NCBI GenBank assembly: GCA_029287915.1
Contig: JARFQE010000052.1
Span: forward strand, 1-36,500
Origin: Arenicellales bacterium
GTDB taxonomy: Bacteria; Pseudomonadota; Gammaproteobacteria; BMS3Bbin11
Reading direction: 5' to 3'
Length of the DNA stretch: 36,500 bases
Position 1 is the first letter of the stretch. Each line of letters starts with the position of its first letter. The position numbers and the translations under genes were made by a program. This document shows positions 19,423 to 27,955 of the stretch, piece by piece. The notes beneath the pieces are model-generated. The model worked only from the letters and a program-made list of their open reading frames with translations, was not told where the DNA came from and made no database searches.

Positions 19423-20634
19423 CTATGACCTTAATGCGTCAACAGGATGCAGTTCTGCTGCCTTAATTGCAGGATAGGTTGCTGAAACAACGCCGGCAAG
19501 CAATGCAACGACAAAGCCTGTGCTGATGGTTCTCGAATCAAATAATACCGGTAGATCAAACCAGCTGGCCACGATAATTCCAGTTCCCCAGCCAGCCAGC
19601 AGGCCGACAGTTCCACCAATAACAGCCAGCAATACACCTTCAATCATGAATTGCTGAATAATATCGCTTTTTGTTGCCCCAACCGCTCTTCTTAAGCCTA
19701 TCTCGCTACGACGGGTATTAACACTAACCAGCATCACATTCAAAACGCCAGCAATCCCAACAGCAAGGATGATGCTGGAGATTCCGAGCAGAAATACCTC
19801 AAGCATGTTTTGAAACTGTTTTTTCTTGATTAGCAGTTCATAGGGAATAACCATTTCCAGTTTATGCTGCCTGAATCTGCCAGCTCCAAATACACGCTGA
19901 AGCAAAGGGGTTGCGGCCGGAATACGCTGATCATCAACGAACTTTAGCATAAGTTGGCTGAACTCCAGATCGTCAACAGCGTCGGCGGTCATCACTGTCA
20001 TTGGAACATAAATCGAGTGTGCTATATCTGGCATCTCGAAACCAGAAAGTTTCATCACCGGTAATTTATCTGCAGCCAGCACACCAATTATGGTGAACCA
20101 TTCATTGCCAAGTCGAAGCATCTGGCCACTCACCTGAGTAGTTGCAAACAATTCCATTGCAGACTCATGACCAAGTACTGCTACCCGCTGCCTATGCCTT
20201 AAATCATACGGTGCCAGGAATCTTCCGCTAGCAATTGCAAGCGAAAATACTTCTCGATAGGCGGAACTGGTTGCAACCAGTCGGACACGTTTTGACTTGC
20301 GATTGATATAAGCATTTCGATATTCATGCTGAACCGGTGCCATTGCATGCAGCTCTTTCCCCATCAATTTGTTCAGGCTAAACAACATCTCTGAATTCAA
20401 CTGCGGCAAGCCATCACTCGACGTGCTATTGACTATCACTGTGTTGGTACCAAGCACACCAATTGCTCGCGAAAACTCCTGTCGTGCACCGAGGCCCATG
20501 GCAACGACGACCACAAAACCCATCACGCCAATCGCAATGCCGGCAATACTTAGTAATGCCTGCAGACGCTTTACCTGCCACATTTTGAAGGCAGGATAGA
20601 TATAGCTGAAAAGATTCGGACTACTGTCCTGCAT
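19423..20634 (-). CDS. MacB/FtsX-type ABC transporter permease
   Basis: 403-residue permease with the MacB layout: one N-terminal membrane helix (about residues 25-48), a large periplasmic core domain, then three helices in the C-terminal FtsX domain (around residues 280-300, 330-360 and 370-390). The segment RRSEIGLRRAVGATKSDIIQQFMIEG between helices is the typical FtsX coupling region, read here as RRSEIGLRRAVGA and IIQQFMIEG. Type VII ABC systems of this sort use mechanotransmission to push periplasmic substrates through a TolC-like duct. In E. coli MacB the ATPase is fused to the permease; here it is the separate neighbouring gene, which overlaps by 14 bases. Substrate unknown. Confidence 0.9.
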   Translation of the reverse strand: MQDSSPNLFSYIYPAFKMWQVKRLQALLSIAGIAIGVMGFVVVVAMGLGARQEFSRAIGVLGTNTVIVNSTSSDGLPQLNSEMLFSLNKLMGKELHAMAPVQHEYRNAYINRKSKRVRLVATSSAYREVFSLAIASGRFLAPYDLRHRQRVAVLGHESAMELFATTQVSGQMLRLGNEWFTIIGVLAADKLPVMKLSGFEMPDIAHSIYVPMTVMTADAVDDLEFSQLMLKFVDDQRIPAATPLLQRVFGAGRFRQHKLEMVIPYELLIKKKQFQNMLEVFLLGISSIILAVGIAGVLNVMLVSVNTRRSEIGLRRAVGATKSDIIQQFMIEGVLLAVIGGTVGLLAGWGTGIIVASWFDLPVLFDSRTISTGFVVALLAGVVSATYPAIKAAELHPVDALRS

Positions 20635-21295
20635 GATGTTTGAGTTCGCCGTCCTGCATGGTAAATATTTTGCCTGCAGCTCTGGCTACAGTTTCATCAT
20701 GCGTAATCAGGACTATAGTCAGTCCCTCTGCATTCAGGCCCCTCAGCATGTTAACGATTTCAACGGAATTGCGCCGATCAAGATTTCCTGTAGGCTCGTC
20801 CGCCAGCAATATGCGCGGACGGTTGAACAAAGCACGTGCGATCGCAACACGTTGGCTTTCACCGCCGGATAGCTGGCCGGGAAGATGTGACAGGCGGTGC
20901 CCAAGACCCACTTGCTTAAGCAATCCTATCGCACGCTGCCGGCCATCGAAATGCGACATACCGGAATAGAAACCTGGAATTGCAACATTATCCGGCAGAT
21001 CAAGATAATCAACAAATATTGTAGACTGAAAAACGAAACCAAGTTTTCGATTGCGGATTTCTGCCAGTGCCCTGTCATCCATTTTCGAAATGGTATTCTG
21101 CTCAAGGATAAAGCTTCCTGAGTCAGCGATATCAAGACAACCCAGAAGGTTTAGCAAGGTAGACTTACCGGTGCCGGAAGGCCCCATTATGGCCACGAAA
21201 TCTCCCTCTGCGATATCCAGTGAAAGCTTTTTCAGTACAGTTATTTTCTGTCCCGGCAGGGTATAGCTTTTATCAATCGCGCGAACCTGAATCAC
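20621..21295 (-). CDS. ABC transporter ATPase, LolD/MacB type
   Basis: 224-residue nucleotide-binding subunit. Walker A is GPSGTGKST at residues 38-46, the ABC signature is LSGGESQRVAIARAL from residue 142, Walker B is ILLADEP near 162-168, and the switch histidine lies in LITHDE. It should power the adjacent permease as a dimer at the inner membrane. The start overlaps the adaptor stop (ATGA), and the end overlaps the permease start. The LolD-like sequence alone would also suit lipoprotein release, but the adaptor and TolC-like gene upstream point to trans-envelope efflux. Confidence 0.93.
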   Translation of the reverse strand: MIQVRAIDKSYTLPGQKITVLKKLSLDIAEGDFVAIMGPSGTGKSTLLNLLGCLDIADSGSFILEQNTISKMDDRALAEIRNRKLGFVFQSTIFVDYLDLPDNVAIPGFYSGMSHFDGRQRAIGLLKQVGLGHRLSHLPGQLSGGESQRVAIARALFNRPRILLADEPTGNLDRRNSVEIVNMLRGLNAEGLTIVLITHDETVARAAGKIFTMQDGELKHHAGQ

Positions 21296-22764
21296 GAGCT
21301 TGGCTCATCTAGCAATACTTTGCGTGGATCATGCAAAAGCAGTTTTTCTCCGCCTGTAAGCCCTTTGGTCACTACAACAAAGTGGCCGTCACTGGAACCT
21401 GTCTCAATTTCAACCGGTTCAATCCCGTTCATCTTCCACAAAAAACTCACTGCCTGGTCACCCGAATAAAACACCGCCTCTACCGGCACCCGCACGACAT
21501 CTTTCAGATGTGCTGCCTGTATTCGGGCGCGTACTGTCATACCTGGCCGAAGTTTTGGGTCAATGCCATTAATTGCTACACGAACTAGAAACCTCGGCAT
21601 TTCTTCATTCTTACCGGTTGCCAGTGTGCCAATAGTTTCCACGCGCCCTTCCAGTAGCATATTGGGATAGGCCTGGGGGCGGACTAATGCAGTCTGCCCG
21701 ACTTCAAGCTGAGCAATGTCCGTCTCACGTATTTTCAGATCAGTGATGATTTCGGACATATCAGGTAACACGATGAACCCGTTATGCTGCCAGACAGAAT
21801 CCCCGACCTGTACTTTGCGCATTTCTCCCTGTACCGAGACCTTCTTATATACAACGAAACCTGGCACAGGAGCGGTCAGCACGGTTTTATCTAGCATGGC
21901 TTCAGCTGACTTGAGCGATTTCTTCAGTTCATCATAGCGATGATTTAATCGAATCAGCGCAGCATTTTTCAATGCCATTTTGTGCTGGCTAACCTTTTTC
22001 TGCTCAGCGACTTTTCGCTCAAGTTCAGACAGCTTGAGTTCTGACTGACGTAACTCGCCAGGTGCAATCATCTCATCTAACAGGTGATCCTGCTGCTTTG
22101 CCAGTTCCAGCTCAGCACCTGCTGCATCAATTGCTACCTTTGCCTGTTCATATTCATGGCGCTTGGTAAAGCCCTGATCAAGCAGATCTTTCATTGAGCT
22201 GGCTTTTTTCCTGGCCAGCCTGTATTTCTGTTCTGCTGCCTGCAGGTCATTTCTGGACTTTGCCCTGCGTAGCGGTAACTCCGCATCTTTCAGTTTATTG
22301 TGTTTGAGGCGGGCGACCTCAAGGTCGTGAGTGATGCTCTCTGTGTTCGCCTTGCCTTGCTGTATCGTAAGCTGTAGTTCTTCCTCTGCCTGTGCAAGTG
22401 CCGCTCTGGCATCGCTGAGTTCAGCCGTCAATTTGGCAATATCTTCAACAAAAGGAGATCTATCAAACTTTACGATAACATCACCTGGGTTGACGGGGGC
22501 TCCTTCTTGCTTGAGGAAAATTATCTTCGCCTTATTACTGGGTAATTCAGAAGCGAGTGTGACGGAGCGTCGTGCTTCGAGAATACCTGACTCGATGATG
22601 GCAATATCAAATGTGCCCTGGTCAGCCCTGGCAACAATGGGTTGCTGAAACAGCGACTTTTCAATATCTTCATTGCTGGCGGGCAGCAATGAAAAAGCAG
22701 CGTAGACAGCAAGCAGGGCGACAGCCCCTGTTATTGCACTTTTTTTCCCTGTGGTAATTGCCAT
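21292..22764 (-). CDS. HlyD/MacA-family periplasmic adaptor
   Basis: 490-residue membrane-fusion protein. A single N-terminal helix lies at about residues 10-28. It is followed by a biotinyl-lipoyl-like half (VNPGDVIVKFD), a long Lys/Glu/Ala-rich coiled coil roughly from 110 to 300, the returning lipoyl half (LTAPVPGFVVYKK), and beta-barrel and membrane-proximal domains (LRPGMTVRARIQ). The coiled coil is longer than that of MacA (371 residues in all), more like HlyD-type adaptors. It links the permease to the outer-membrane channel. It overlaps the upstream TolC-like gene by 34 bases and the downstream ATPase gene by 4. Confidence 0.9.
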   Translation of the reverse strand: MAITTGKKSAITGAVALLAVYAAFSLLPASNEDIEKSLFQQPIVARADQGTFDIAIIESGILEARRSVTLASELPSNKAKIIFLKQEGAPVNPGDVIVKFDRSPFVEDIAKLTAELSDARAALAQAEEELQLTIQQGKANTESITHDLEVARLKHNKLKDAELPLRRAKSRNDLQAAEQKYRLARKKASSMKDLLDQGFTKRHEYEQAKVAIDAAGAELELAKQQDHLLDEMIAPGELRQSELKLSELERKVAEQKKVSQHKMALKNAALIRLNHRYDELKKSLKSAEAMLDKTVLTAPVPGFVVYKKVSVQGEMRKVQVGDSVWQHNGFIVLPDMSEIITDLKIRETDIAQLEVGQTALVRPQAYPNMLLEGRVETIGTLATGKNEEMPRFLVRVAINGIDPKLRPGMTVRARIQAAHLKDVVRVPVEAVFYSGDQAVSFLWKMNGIEPVEIETGSSDGHFVVVTKGLTGGEKLLLHDPRKVLLDEPSS

Positions 22765-24161
22765 TTGTCTCTCAATTGGCCACTAATGAGGTCAAGATTA
22801 AGCCTTGCCAGCAATAGATCTATACGTGCTGTCAGGCTGGATTGTTTAGCCTGCGCCAGATCACGCTGGCTTTCCAGTAACTCAATAACATCTATCTGGC
22901 CATCATCATATCTCTTTTTAGCCAGTGTAAAACGTTTTTCTCCCAGCTTCTCTGTCCTTAGTGCGAGCTGAAACTTTTCTTCATTTCGTGACATCTGCCT
23001 GAGGGCACTGCGTATTTCTGTCTTGACCATCGATGCGAGGTGTTTGTAGCTTCTTTCAGCCTGATTATATTCGAGGACAGCCAGCCTGGACTGGTTTTTT
23101 TCAGTCGCAAGAGCAAAATCGGTCGATACATTCAAACCTAAACCAACACGCCTGTCATCTACCGCAAAAGTATCATCGAGAGATTCTCCCTGGCCTACCA
23201 GTGCATAATGGATGCTCAGGTCAACAGGAGGGCCAATTCGTTGCGTGATTATATTCATCCTTTGCAGGGCATGATCCCTGCTTTCCTTGATGGCGATGAT
23301 CTCAAGACGATGGTTCAACGCCATTTGCTGCAGTACTTCAGGCTTCTGTGGTTTGTATAATGAGTCCTCAAGCGTCAGCAAGGAAAAATCAAAATCTACC
23401 TGATCTTCTGGGTTCAGGCCAATCAACATCTTGAGCTTGTCAATATTCTGTTGCAGTAAGGCCTCAGCATCTTTAACTGTCTGACTGGAGTGGGCGGCAT
23501 TCAGATCTGCCTGTTCAACATCAAAACTCGAAGCGAGGCCATTTTGATATCTGGCTTTGACAGATGCGACCAGCCTGGATGATGCTGCCTGCGCTGCCTG
23601 CTGCACGGCTATACCCTGTTCTGCCAGGTATGCACGATACCATGCCTGTATCACTCTTACAGTAAGCTCTTCAGCACCGACCTCACTGATTCGCTGGCTG
23701 TGATTTCTATCACTTTCTGCTTTCTTAAGTGCCAGCACGCCGCTGCGTTCCGGGTCAGAAAACAGGGGGCGCGTATACTGCACTCTCAGCTCACTTAAGG
23801 CACTGCTGTCAAACTGCGAAGCATACATACCCGCCTCAACTCTTGATCCATCACCCAACTTGCGACTGAGCGATATTCTGTATTGCTGACCAATGTCAGC
23901 GCCGACCACAGCATCAGACCGCAGTGAAGCATTGAAATGTGTGCGAAAAGCGGAACGCGCAACATCCAGTGACATATCAGACTTTTTTACCGTGTCGAGT
24001 ACCTGCTGGTACTCGTAATTGCCATTAAACGCCAGGCGGATTGCATCATGCAGGTCCATTCCTGCATATGAGCTCTGGCCAGCCAGCAACAATACAAATG
24101 CCAGTAGATACTGAGTAAAGTGCCTGGGTATTGTGAAACAGGAACAAAAAGAGGACTTCAT
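22731..24161 (-). CDS. TolC-family outer-membrane channel protein
   Basis: 476-residue outer-membrane efflux protein. A signal peptide occupies roughly residues 1-33 (hydrophobic YLLAFVLLLAG, probable cleavage after SSYA). The mature part is mostly long alpha helices with the internal duplication expected for TolC-type trimers; the helical segments near LVASVKARYQNGLASSFDVEQ and KRFTLAKKRYDDGQIDVIEL are the paired repeat motifs of the family. It is the first gene of the four overlapping efflux genes, giving the cluster its own dedicated exit duct. No strong Shine-Dalgarno precedes the ATG. Confidence 0.88.
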   Translation of the reverse strand: MKSSFCSCFTIPRHFTQYLLAFVLLLAGQSSYAGMDLHDAIRLAFNGNYEYQQVLDTVKKSDMSLDVARSAFRTHFNASLRSDAVVGADIGQQYRISLSRKLGDGSRVEAGMYASQFDSSALSELRVQYTRPLFSDPERSGVLALKKAESDRNHSQRISEVGAEELTVRVIQAWYRAYLAEQGIAVQQAAQAASSRLVASVKARYQNGLASSFDVEQADLNAAHSSQTVKDAEALLQQNIDKLKMLIGLNPEDQVDFDFSLLTLEDSLYKPQKPEVLQQMALNHRLEIIAIKESRDHALQRMNIITQRIGPPVDLSIHYALVGQGESLDDTFAVDDRRVGLGLNVSTDFALATEKNQSRLAVLEYNQAERSYKHLASMVKTEIRSALRQMSRNEEKFQLALRTEKLGEKRFTLAKKRYDDGQIDVIELLESQRDLAQAKQSSLTARIDLLLARLNLDLISGQLRDKWQLPQGKKVQ

Positions 24162-24273
24162 CAGGCAATAATGATAACAGCAGGAACAGACAGTGCAGTA
24201 CCAGTACGATCCGTGTGATTCAGCATTTCAGGTTTACCTGCTGCAGAGCAGATTGTTAGAAATTGCCTGTTAA

Positions 24274-25113
24274 TTACCTGGTACCTGTTGCATTGTAAGT
24301 GACAGCTTGTCCACCCGGTAAGCTACCATCTGCACCGACATTTATCAGGAAGCTCAGCGTTTGCGACCCTGAGATGGATCCTGCCAGCTGAAATAAAGTC
24401 TGAGATCCACCATAAGTACCGTTCGAACTGGCTGTAAATGATTCACCCGCGATAGTACCAGTAAGCTGCGCAGGAAAGTTTGCATTGCTGGAAAGCTGTA
24501 ATATATTCAGTTGTGTCCCAATAATCTCCAGTTGTAGAACCAGGGCATCGATAAGTACTGGCAGATTCCCGGGGTTGCTGGCGACTGACGCAGTTACATT
24601 GTAGGTACCGGCCAGCCCGCCTTCAGCCCCGCCCAAATCATCATCTCCAGAATCTCCATCGCCGGTGCCAGGATCTACAGGGTCTCCAGCATCAGGTATA
24701 TTGCTGTCAGAATCACTGTCAGAATCACTATCTCCACCGGAACTGGCTGCCAGTAACAAAAGTGCCGCTCCAGCGGTAATAGCAGTAACTGTCATCGCTT
24801 TTGTACCAAAAAACTCTGAACCCCCAATGGAAATGGTTTTGATTACATTACCTGCCGGGTCATACAATATATAAACTCCACTTTGCTTGAAATCATGTTC
24901 CAGTATAGCCTTGTCATCTGTTACCTTCTGGGTTTTTGATCCATCAGGAGCAGTAATCGTGATAATGGTCCGTGCCAGCGGCTGTCCATTTCCATCAATC
25001 ATCGACAGGTGCTTGGTGACTGCATTTGCGGCCGGTGCAAGTGTCACAAGAAAAATACTGAGAATCAGTGAAATGACGCTGTATCGGTTCAGTTGGAAAT
25101 GTATGGCTAGCAA
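24274..25113 (-). CDS. Exported protein of unknown function with Ser-Asp linker
   Basis: 279 residues, not recognised. Visible parts: a signal peptide (residues 1-31, ending PAANA); a compact beta-type region (32-100, MIDGNGQPLARTIITIT) resembling a carboxypeptidase-regulatory or CNA_B-like fold; a hydrophobic stretch (about 104-122, AITAGAALLLLAA) that could be a membrane helix; a linker rich in Ser, Asp and Gly (SGGDSDSDSDSDSN, then GTGDGDSGDDD); and a C-terminal Ser/Thr/Asn/Gly-rich beta domain (168-279) beginning LAGTYNVTASV. The start is a TTG preceded by AGAGGA; no upstream ATG fits. It lies 112 bases ahead of the tolC-like gene on the same strand, so it may be cargo, a companion, or simply a neighbour of the exporter. 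Confidence 0.7.
   Translation of the reverse strand: MLAIHFQLNRYSVISLILSIFLVTLAPAANAVTKHLSMIDGNGQPLARTIITITAPDGSKTQKVTDDKAILEHDFKQSGVYILYDPAGNVIKTISIGGSEFFGTKAMTVTAITAGAALLLLAASSGGDSDSDSDSDSNIPDAGDPVDPGTGDGDSGDDDLGGAEGGLAGTYNVTASVASNPGNLPVLIDALVLQLEIIGTQLNILQLSSNANFPAQLTGTIAGESFTASSNGTYGGSQTLFQLAGSISGSQTLSFLINVGADGSLPGGQAVTYNATGTR
24704..24727. repeat. Tandem 12-base repeat coding for the Ser-Asp linker
   Basis: CTGTCAGAATCA occurs twice in tandem (24704-24715, 24716-24727), followed by a diverged fragment. On the minus strand it encodes alternating Ser and Asp in the linker of the exported protein. Tandem units of this kind can change length by slippage while keeping frame. Confidence 0.7.
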
Positions 25114-25268
25114 TTCAGTATCCTCTTCTCATTATCTCTCATTATCATCATTGTTCTGGCAAGCAGTTCGTTCGATTATGACTCCATATACTCCTATTTA
25201 AATGGAAACAAATCAATTCTCTATAATTTTCAGCGATGACAAATTTTGTAAAAATATTCTTCTGTCTA

Positions 25269-25607
25269 TTACCTTTCTTTGTTCATAGTAAGCCCACCGG
25301 AGGGTGGGTATTTCTGCGCGTTCAATAGCAGCTTTCGTTTCACAGATTCATCCAGATTAACACCGCAACGGTCAGCCATGCGCACCAGGTAGATCATCAC
25401 GTCGGCCATTTCCAATGCTACCTGCTGCCTGGTTTCTTCACCAAGATTAAGGCTCTGCTCCTCGGTCATCCATTCAAAATGTTCCATCAGCTCAGCCATT
25501 TCCACGCTCATGGCCATCACCAGATTTTTCGGTGAATGGTACTTTTCCCAGTCACGTAGATCGGCAAATTCGCGCAGTTGCTGTTGTAATTCGCTAACAT
25601 CAATCAT
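25269..25607 (-). CDS. MazG-like (DCTPP1/RS21-C6 type) nucleotide pyrophosphohydrolase
   Basis: About 112 residues from MIDVSELQQQLREFADLRDW. The all-alpha NTP pyrophosphohydrolase fold is indicated by the metal-binding EMAELMEHFEW and EMADVMIYLVRMAD segments, giving the ExxE...ExxxD pattern. DCTPP1-like members hydrolyse dCTP and modified dCTPs, cleaning the nucleotide pool. A GTG at 25622 also opens the frame, but it directly abuts the AAAAAGG that would be its ribosome-binding site, so I chose the ATG at 25607. It lies just downstream of the YgjP-like gene on the same strand. Confidence 0.87.
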   Translation of the reverse strand: MIDVSELQQQLREFADLRDWEKYHSPKNLVMAMSVEMAELMEHFEWMTEEQSLNLGEETRQQVALEMADVMIYLVRMADRCGVNLDESVKRKLLLNAQKYPPSGGLTMNKER

Positions 25608-25637
25608 CACACGCCAGAGCACCCTTTTTATTAATAT

Positions 25638-26375
25638 TCATAAATTCACCAGCCAGCCTGGTAGCAATTTGCCCGCACTTCTTAATTCGCTACGATGATG
25701 AGTGCATTGAGGATCAAATTTCTTCATCAGCGCCCAGAAACGATGAGAGTGATTCATTTCCCGTGTATGGACCAGTTCATGCAATAGTACATGATCAACC
25801 AGATTTGCAGGCAGGAATAGCAACTTAAAATTAAGGCTGATATTTCCTTGCGCAGAGCAGGATCCCCAACGTGTTTTCTGACCACGTACAGAAAGCCTGT
25901 TCCATTCCAGTCCAGTAGCTATCGAAATACGTTCCAGCCGCGCTGAGAATTCCACACGTGCCTGTTTTATCAACCAACGACGAAGCACCTGATAAGCCTG
26001 CTTATCGGATGGTTGATCACAGACGAGATCGAGATTGCTTCGCACAAGTAGTGCCCTGTTTTGGGCACCCGTTACACGACATGTTTGATATTTCTGACCA
26101 GTGCAAACAAGCTCAAACTCCGACGGAAAGCCGACCGCTGTGCGCTTTAAATCATGCTGCTGGGGTACTGACCTTTGTAGATTTCGCACAATCCACTGTT
26201 TCTTGCTAAGCACAAAAGCCAGCCATTGATCCTCTCGTATGCCATCGGGGATAACTATTAGCAAAGAGCGATCGGGTCGTAGCTCGATACGCATTCGTTT
26301 AGCACGTGAAGACCTGCGCAGCAGGCAGCTGGATATACCCGCAATATCAATACCATTAATTAACAGATCTGGCAT
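25638..26375 (-). CDS. YgjP-like zinc metallopeptidase
   Basis: 245-residue protein of the YgjP/DUF45 (WSS1-like, M48-related) metallopeptidase family. The zinc motif HELVH is at residues 199-203 with a third ligand His209 in TREMNHSHRFW, and TRWGSCS at about 168-174 is the other family hallmark. Substrates of bacterial YgjP proteins are not known. No clear ribosome-binding site precedes the ATG, and an AT-rich TATAAA lies only a few bases upstream, so the start is less certain than the family assignment. It is divergent from the PHP-domain gene. Confidence 0.88.
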   Translation of the reverse strand: MPDLLINGIDIAGISSCLLRRSSRAKRMRIELRPDRSLLIVIPDGIREDQWLAFVLSKKQWIVRNLQRSVPQQHDLKRTAVGFPSEFELVCTGQKYQTCRVTGAQNRALLVRSNLDLVCDQPSDKQAYQVLRRWLIKQARVEFSARLERISIATGLEWNRLSVRGQKTRWGSCSAQGNISLNFKLLFLPANLVDHVLLHELVHTREMNHSHRFWALMKKFDPQCTHHRSELRSAGKLLPGWLVNL

Positions 26376-26448
26376 ATTTATTTATATCAAACTAGTGAAA
26401 GACCATTGTAATAACACAGACTGATGTGATGTGTTTGCCAAACATAGT

Positions 26449-26454
26449 TATAAT
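26449..26454 (+). promoter_or_regulatory. Possible -10 box for the PHP-domain gene
   Basis: A perfect TATAAT lies 44 bases before the PHP-gene start codon. The -35 region at the proper spacing (GTGATG or TGTGAT) is poor, so this rests on the -10 hexamer and position alone. Confidence 0.35.
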
Positions 26455-26497
26455 TCTACCTGCTGTTGCCAGCATTTTTATATGAACGTGAACCTTT

Positions 26498-27343
26498 ATG
26501 ACATCTGAAGCAACCATTGTTGACCTGCATTGCCACTCAATCGCTTCGGACGGCACATTGCCGCCGGCCGAAGTTGTCTCTCGTGCCACAGCTAATGGCG
26601 TCGAAATCCTGGCACTAACGGATCATGATACCATTGCAGGACTGGATGAGGCATATCATAGTGCAAATGATAACGGCATCAAGCTAATACCCGGCATAGA
26701 ACTGTCGGCGACCTGGCAGGGAAAATTATTACACATAGTTGGACTAGATATTGATCCTGAATTCCCGCCGCTCAAACAGGGCATCCAGATACTAAAAGAC
26801 ATGCGTGAAGAACGTGCAATAGAAATGGGTAAACGCCTTGCCAGGGCTGGATTCAGCGATGCCTATGAAAATGCCCGCCGTCTGGCTGGAGATGGCAATG
26901 TCACTCGTACCCATTTCGCCCGCCACTTGATAGAGGCCGGTGTGGCGAAAGATTTCACCGATGTATTCAAACGTTTTCTGGTACCAGGAAAACCCGGCTA
27001 CTACCGCGTTGACTGGGTCACTATGGAAGATGCCGTTGCATGGATTACTGGCTCTGGAGGTGTTGCAGTGCTGGCCCATCCGATGCGCTACATGCTGACA
27101 GCCAGCTGGCTCAATCGCGTACTTATTGCCTTCAAAAGTGCTGGTGGTGAAGGTATAGAAGTCGTTTGCGGGCGCAACAGCCCTGACGATAACGCACGCA
27201 GCGCACATTTTGCTCGCAAACATGGCTTACTGGCATCGCAGGGTTCTGATTTTCATGAACCTGGTAAATGGGTGGAACTGGGCAAGTTGGCTAAACTTCC
27301 TGATGGCATGGATCCACTATGGCTGCGCTGGAATCAACAATGA
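26498..27343 (+). CDS. PHP-domain exonuclease, RNase AM (Rnm/YciV) type
   Basis: 281 residues, close to E. coli YciV/RNase AM (293). PHP metal-binding motifs are clear: DLHCHSIASDGTLPP near residue 9, LTDHDT near 45, PGIELSA near 70, LAHPMRY in the middle and GSDFHEPGK near the end. RNase AM is a 5'-3' exonuclease that acts on 5'-phosphorylated short RNA and matures the 5' ends of rRNAs; some homologues hydrolyse 3',5'-nucleoside bisphosphates. It is the first of four same-strand genes. Function is inferred from family membership. Confidence 0.9.
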   Translation: MTSEATIVDLHCHSIASDGTLPPAEVVSRATANGVEILALTDHDTIAGLDEAYHSANDNGIKLIPGIELSATWQGKLLHIVGLDIDPEFPPLKQGIQILKDMREERAIEMGKRLARAGFSDAYENARRLAGDGNVTRTHFARHLIEAGVAKDFTDVFKRFLVPGKPGYYRVDWVTMEDAVAWITGSGGVAVLAHPMRYMLTASWLNRVLIAFKSAGGEGIEVVCGRNSPDDNARSAHFARKHGLLASQGSDFHEPGKWVELGKLAKLPDGMDPLWLRWNQQ

Positions 27344-27398
27344 CCGGGAAAAGCTATGATATGATTCGATTAATGCAGCTATATGACAGCAGACAAAC

Positions 27399-27611
27399 AT
27401 GAGTCTGAATGAAGAAGAAATTCAACAAGCCCGCTATGACCTCATCGAATTGAAGATTGAACATAGCGACCTTGAGCACGCCATTGAATTAATGATGCAG
27501 AATGCTTATATCGACCAGCTGCGCCTGCGTCGTATGAAAAAACGCAAACTTAAGCTGAAAGACAATATTCAACAACTGGAAAGCATGATTATCCCTGACA
27601 TCGATGCCTGA
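27399..27611 (+). CDS. YdcH/DUF465 family small coiled-coil protein
   Basis: 70 residues, highly charged, with the YdcH pattern of an N-terminal helix (LKIEHSDLEHAIELMM) and a basic central helix (LRLRRMKKRKLKLKDNIQQL). The C-terminal part is likely a coiled coil. The family is common in proteobacteria and has no established function. It begins 56 bases after the PHP gene. Confidence 0.85.
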   Translation: MSLNEEEIQQARYDLIELKIEHSDLEHAIELMMQNAYIDQLRLRRMKKRKLKLKDNIQQLESMIIPDIDA

Positions 27612-27637
27612 CCAGCTTGCTGGCAAAAGACAAACAG

Positions 27638-27955
27638 ATGAACGAAATTCTTGGCCTGCTCATTATAGTGCTGATCATATATATCTGGTACAGGAACCTT
27701 ACTGTAAGAGAACTGGCAATGATACATTCAAGCCATGCCTGCAAGAAAAGAGGCTTACAGCTACTTGATGACAGTGTCCACCTTTCAGGCCTGTCTCTAA
27801 GCCGTTGTCCTGATCGAGGTCGCTGTCTGCGACGCCGATATAGATTTGCCTACTCCAGCGATAATATCAACCGCATCAGTGGAGTCACTATCATGCTCGG
27901 AAATCAGCTTGAAAGTATTGTCTTCTCGTCTCCACCAAATTCGCTACAGGCATGA
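27638..27955 (+). CDS. DUF3301 membrane-anchored protein
   Basis: About 105 residues from MNEILGLLIIVLIIYIWY, which gives one N-terminal membrane helix. The helix is followed by a short cytoplasmic domain containing GLSLSRCPDRGRCLRRRYRFAYS read as GLSLSRCPDRG and CLRRRYRFAYS, the DUF3301 core. An in-frame ATG-type start at 27617 gives seven extra polar residues; the later ATG begins directly at the membrane helix and fits the family better. The function is unknown. Its stop overlaps the start of the radical SAM gene by four bases (ATGA), so the two are translationally coupled. Confidence 0.82.
   Translation: MNEILGLLIIVLIIYIWYRNLTVRELAMIHSSHACKKRGLQLLDDSVHLSGLSLSRCPDRGRCLRRRYRFAYSSDNINRISGVTIMLGNQLESIVFSSPPNSLQA

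Noticed and set aside
20621-21295. Assignment of the ATPase as LolD of the lipoprotein-release system
   Set aside because: The ATPase is LolD-like, but the overlapping adaptor and TolC-like genes and the MacB-type permease indicate an efflux system, not LolCDE.
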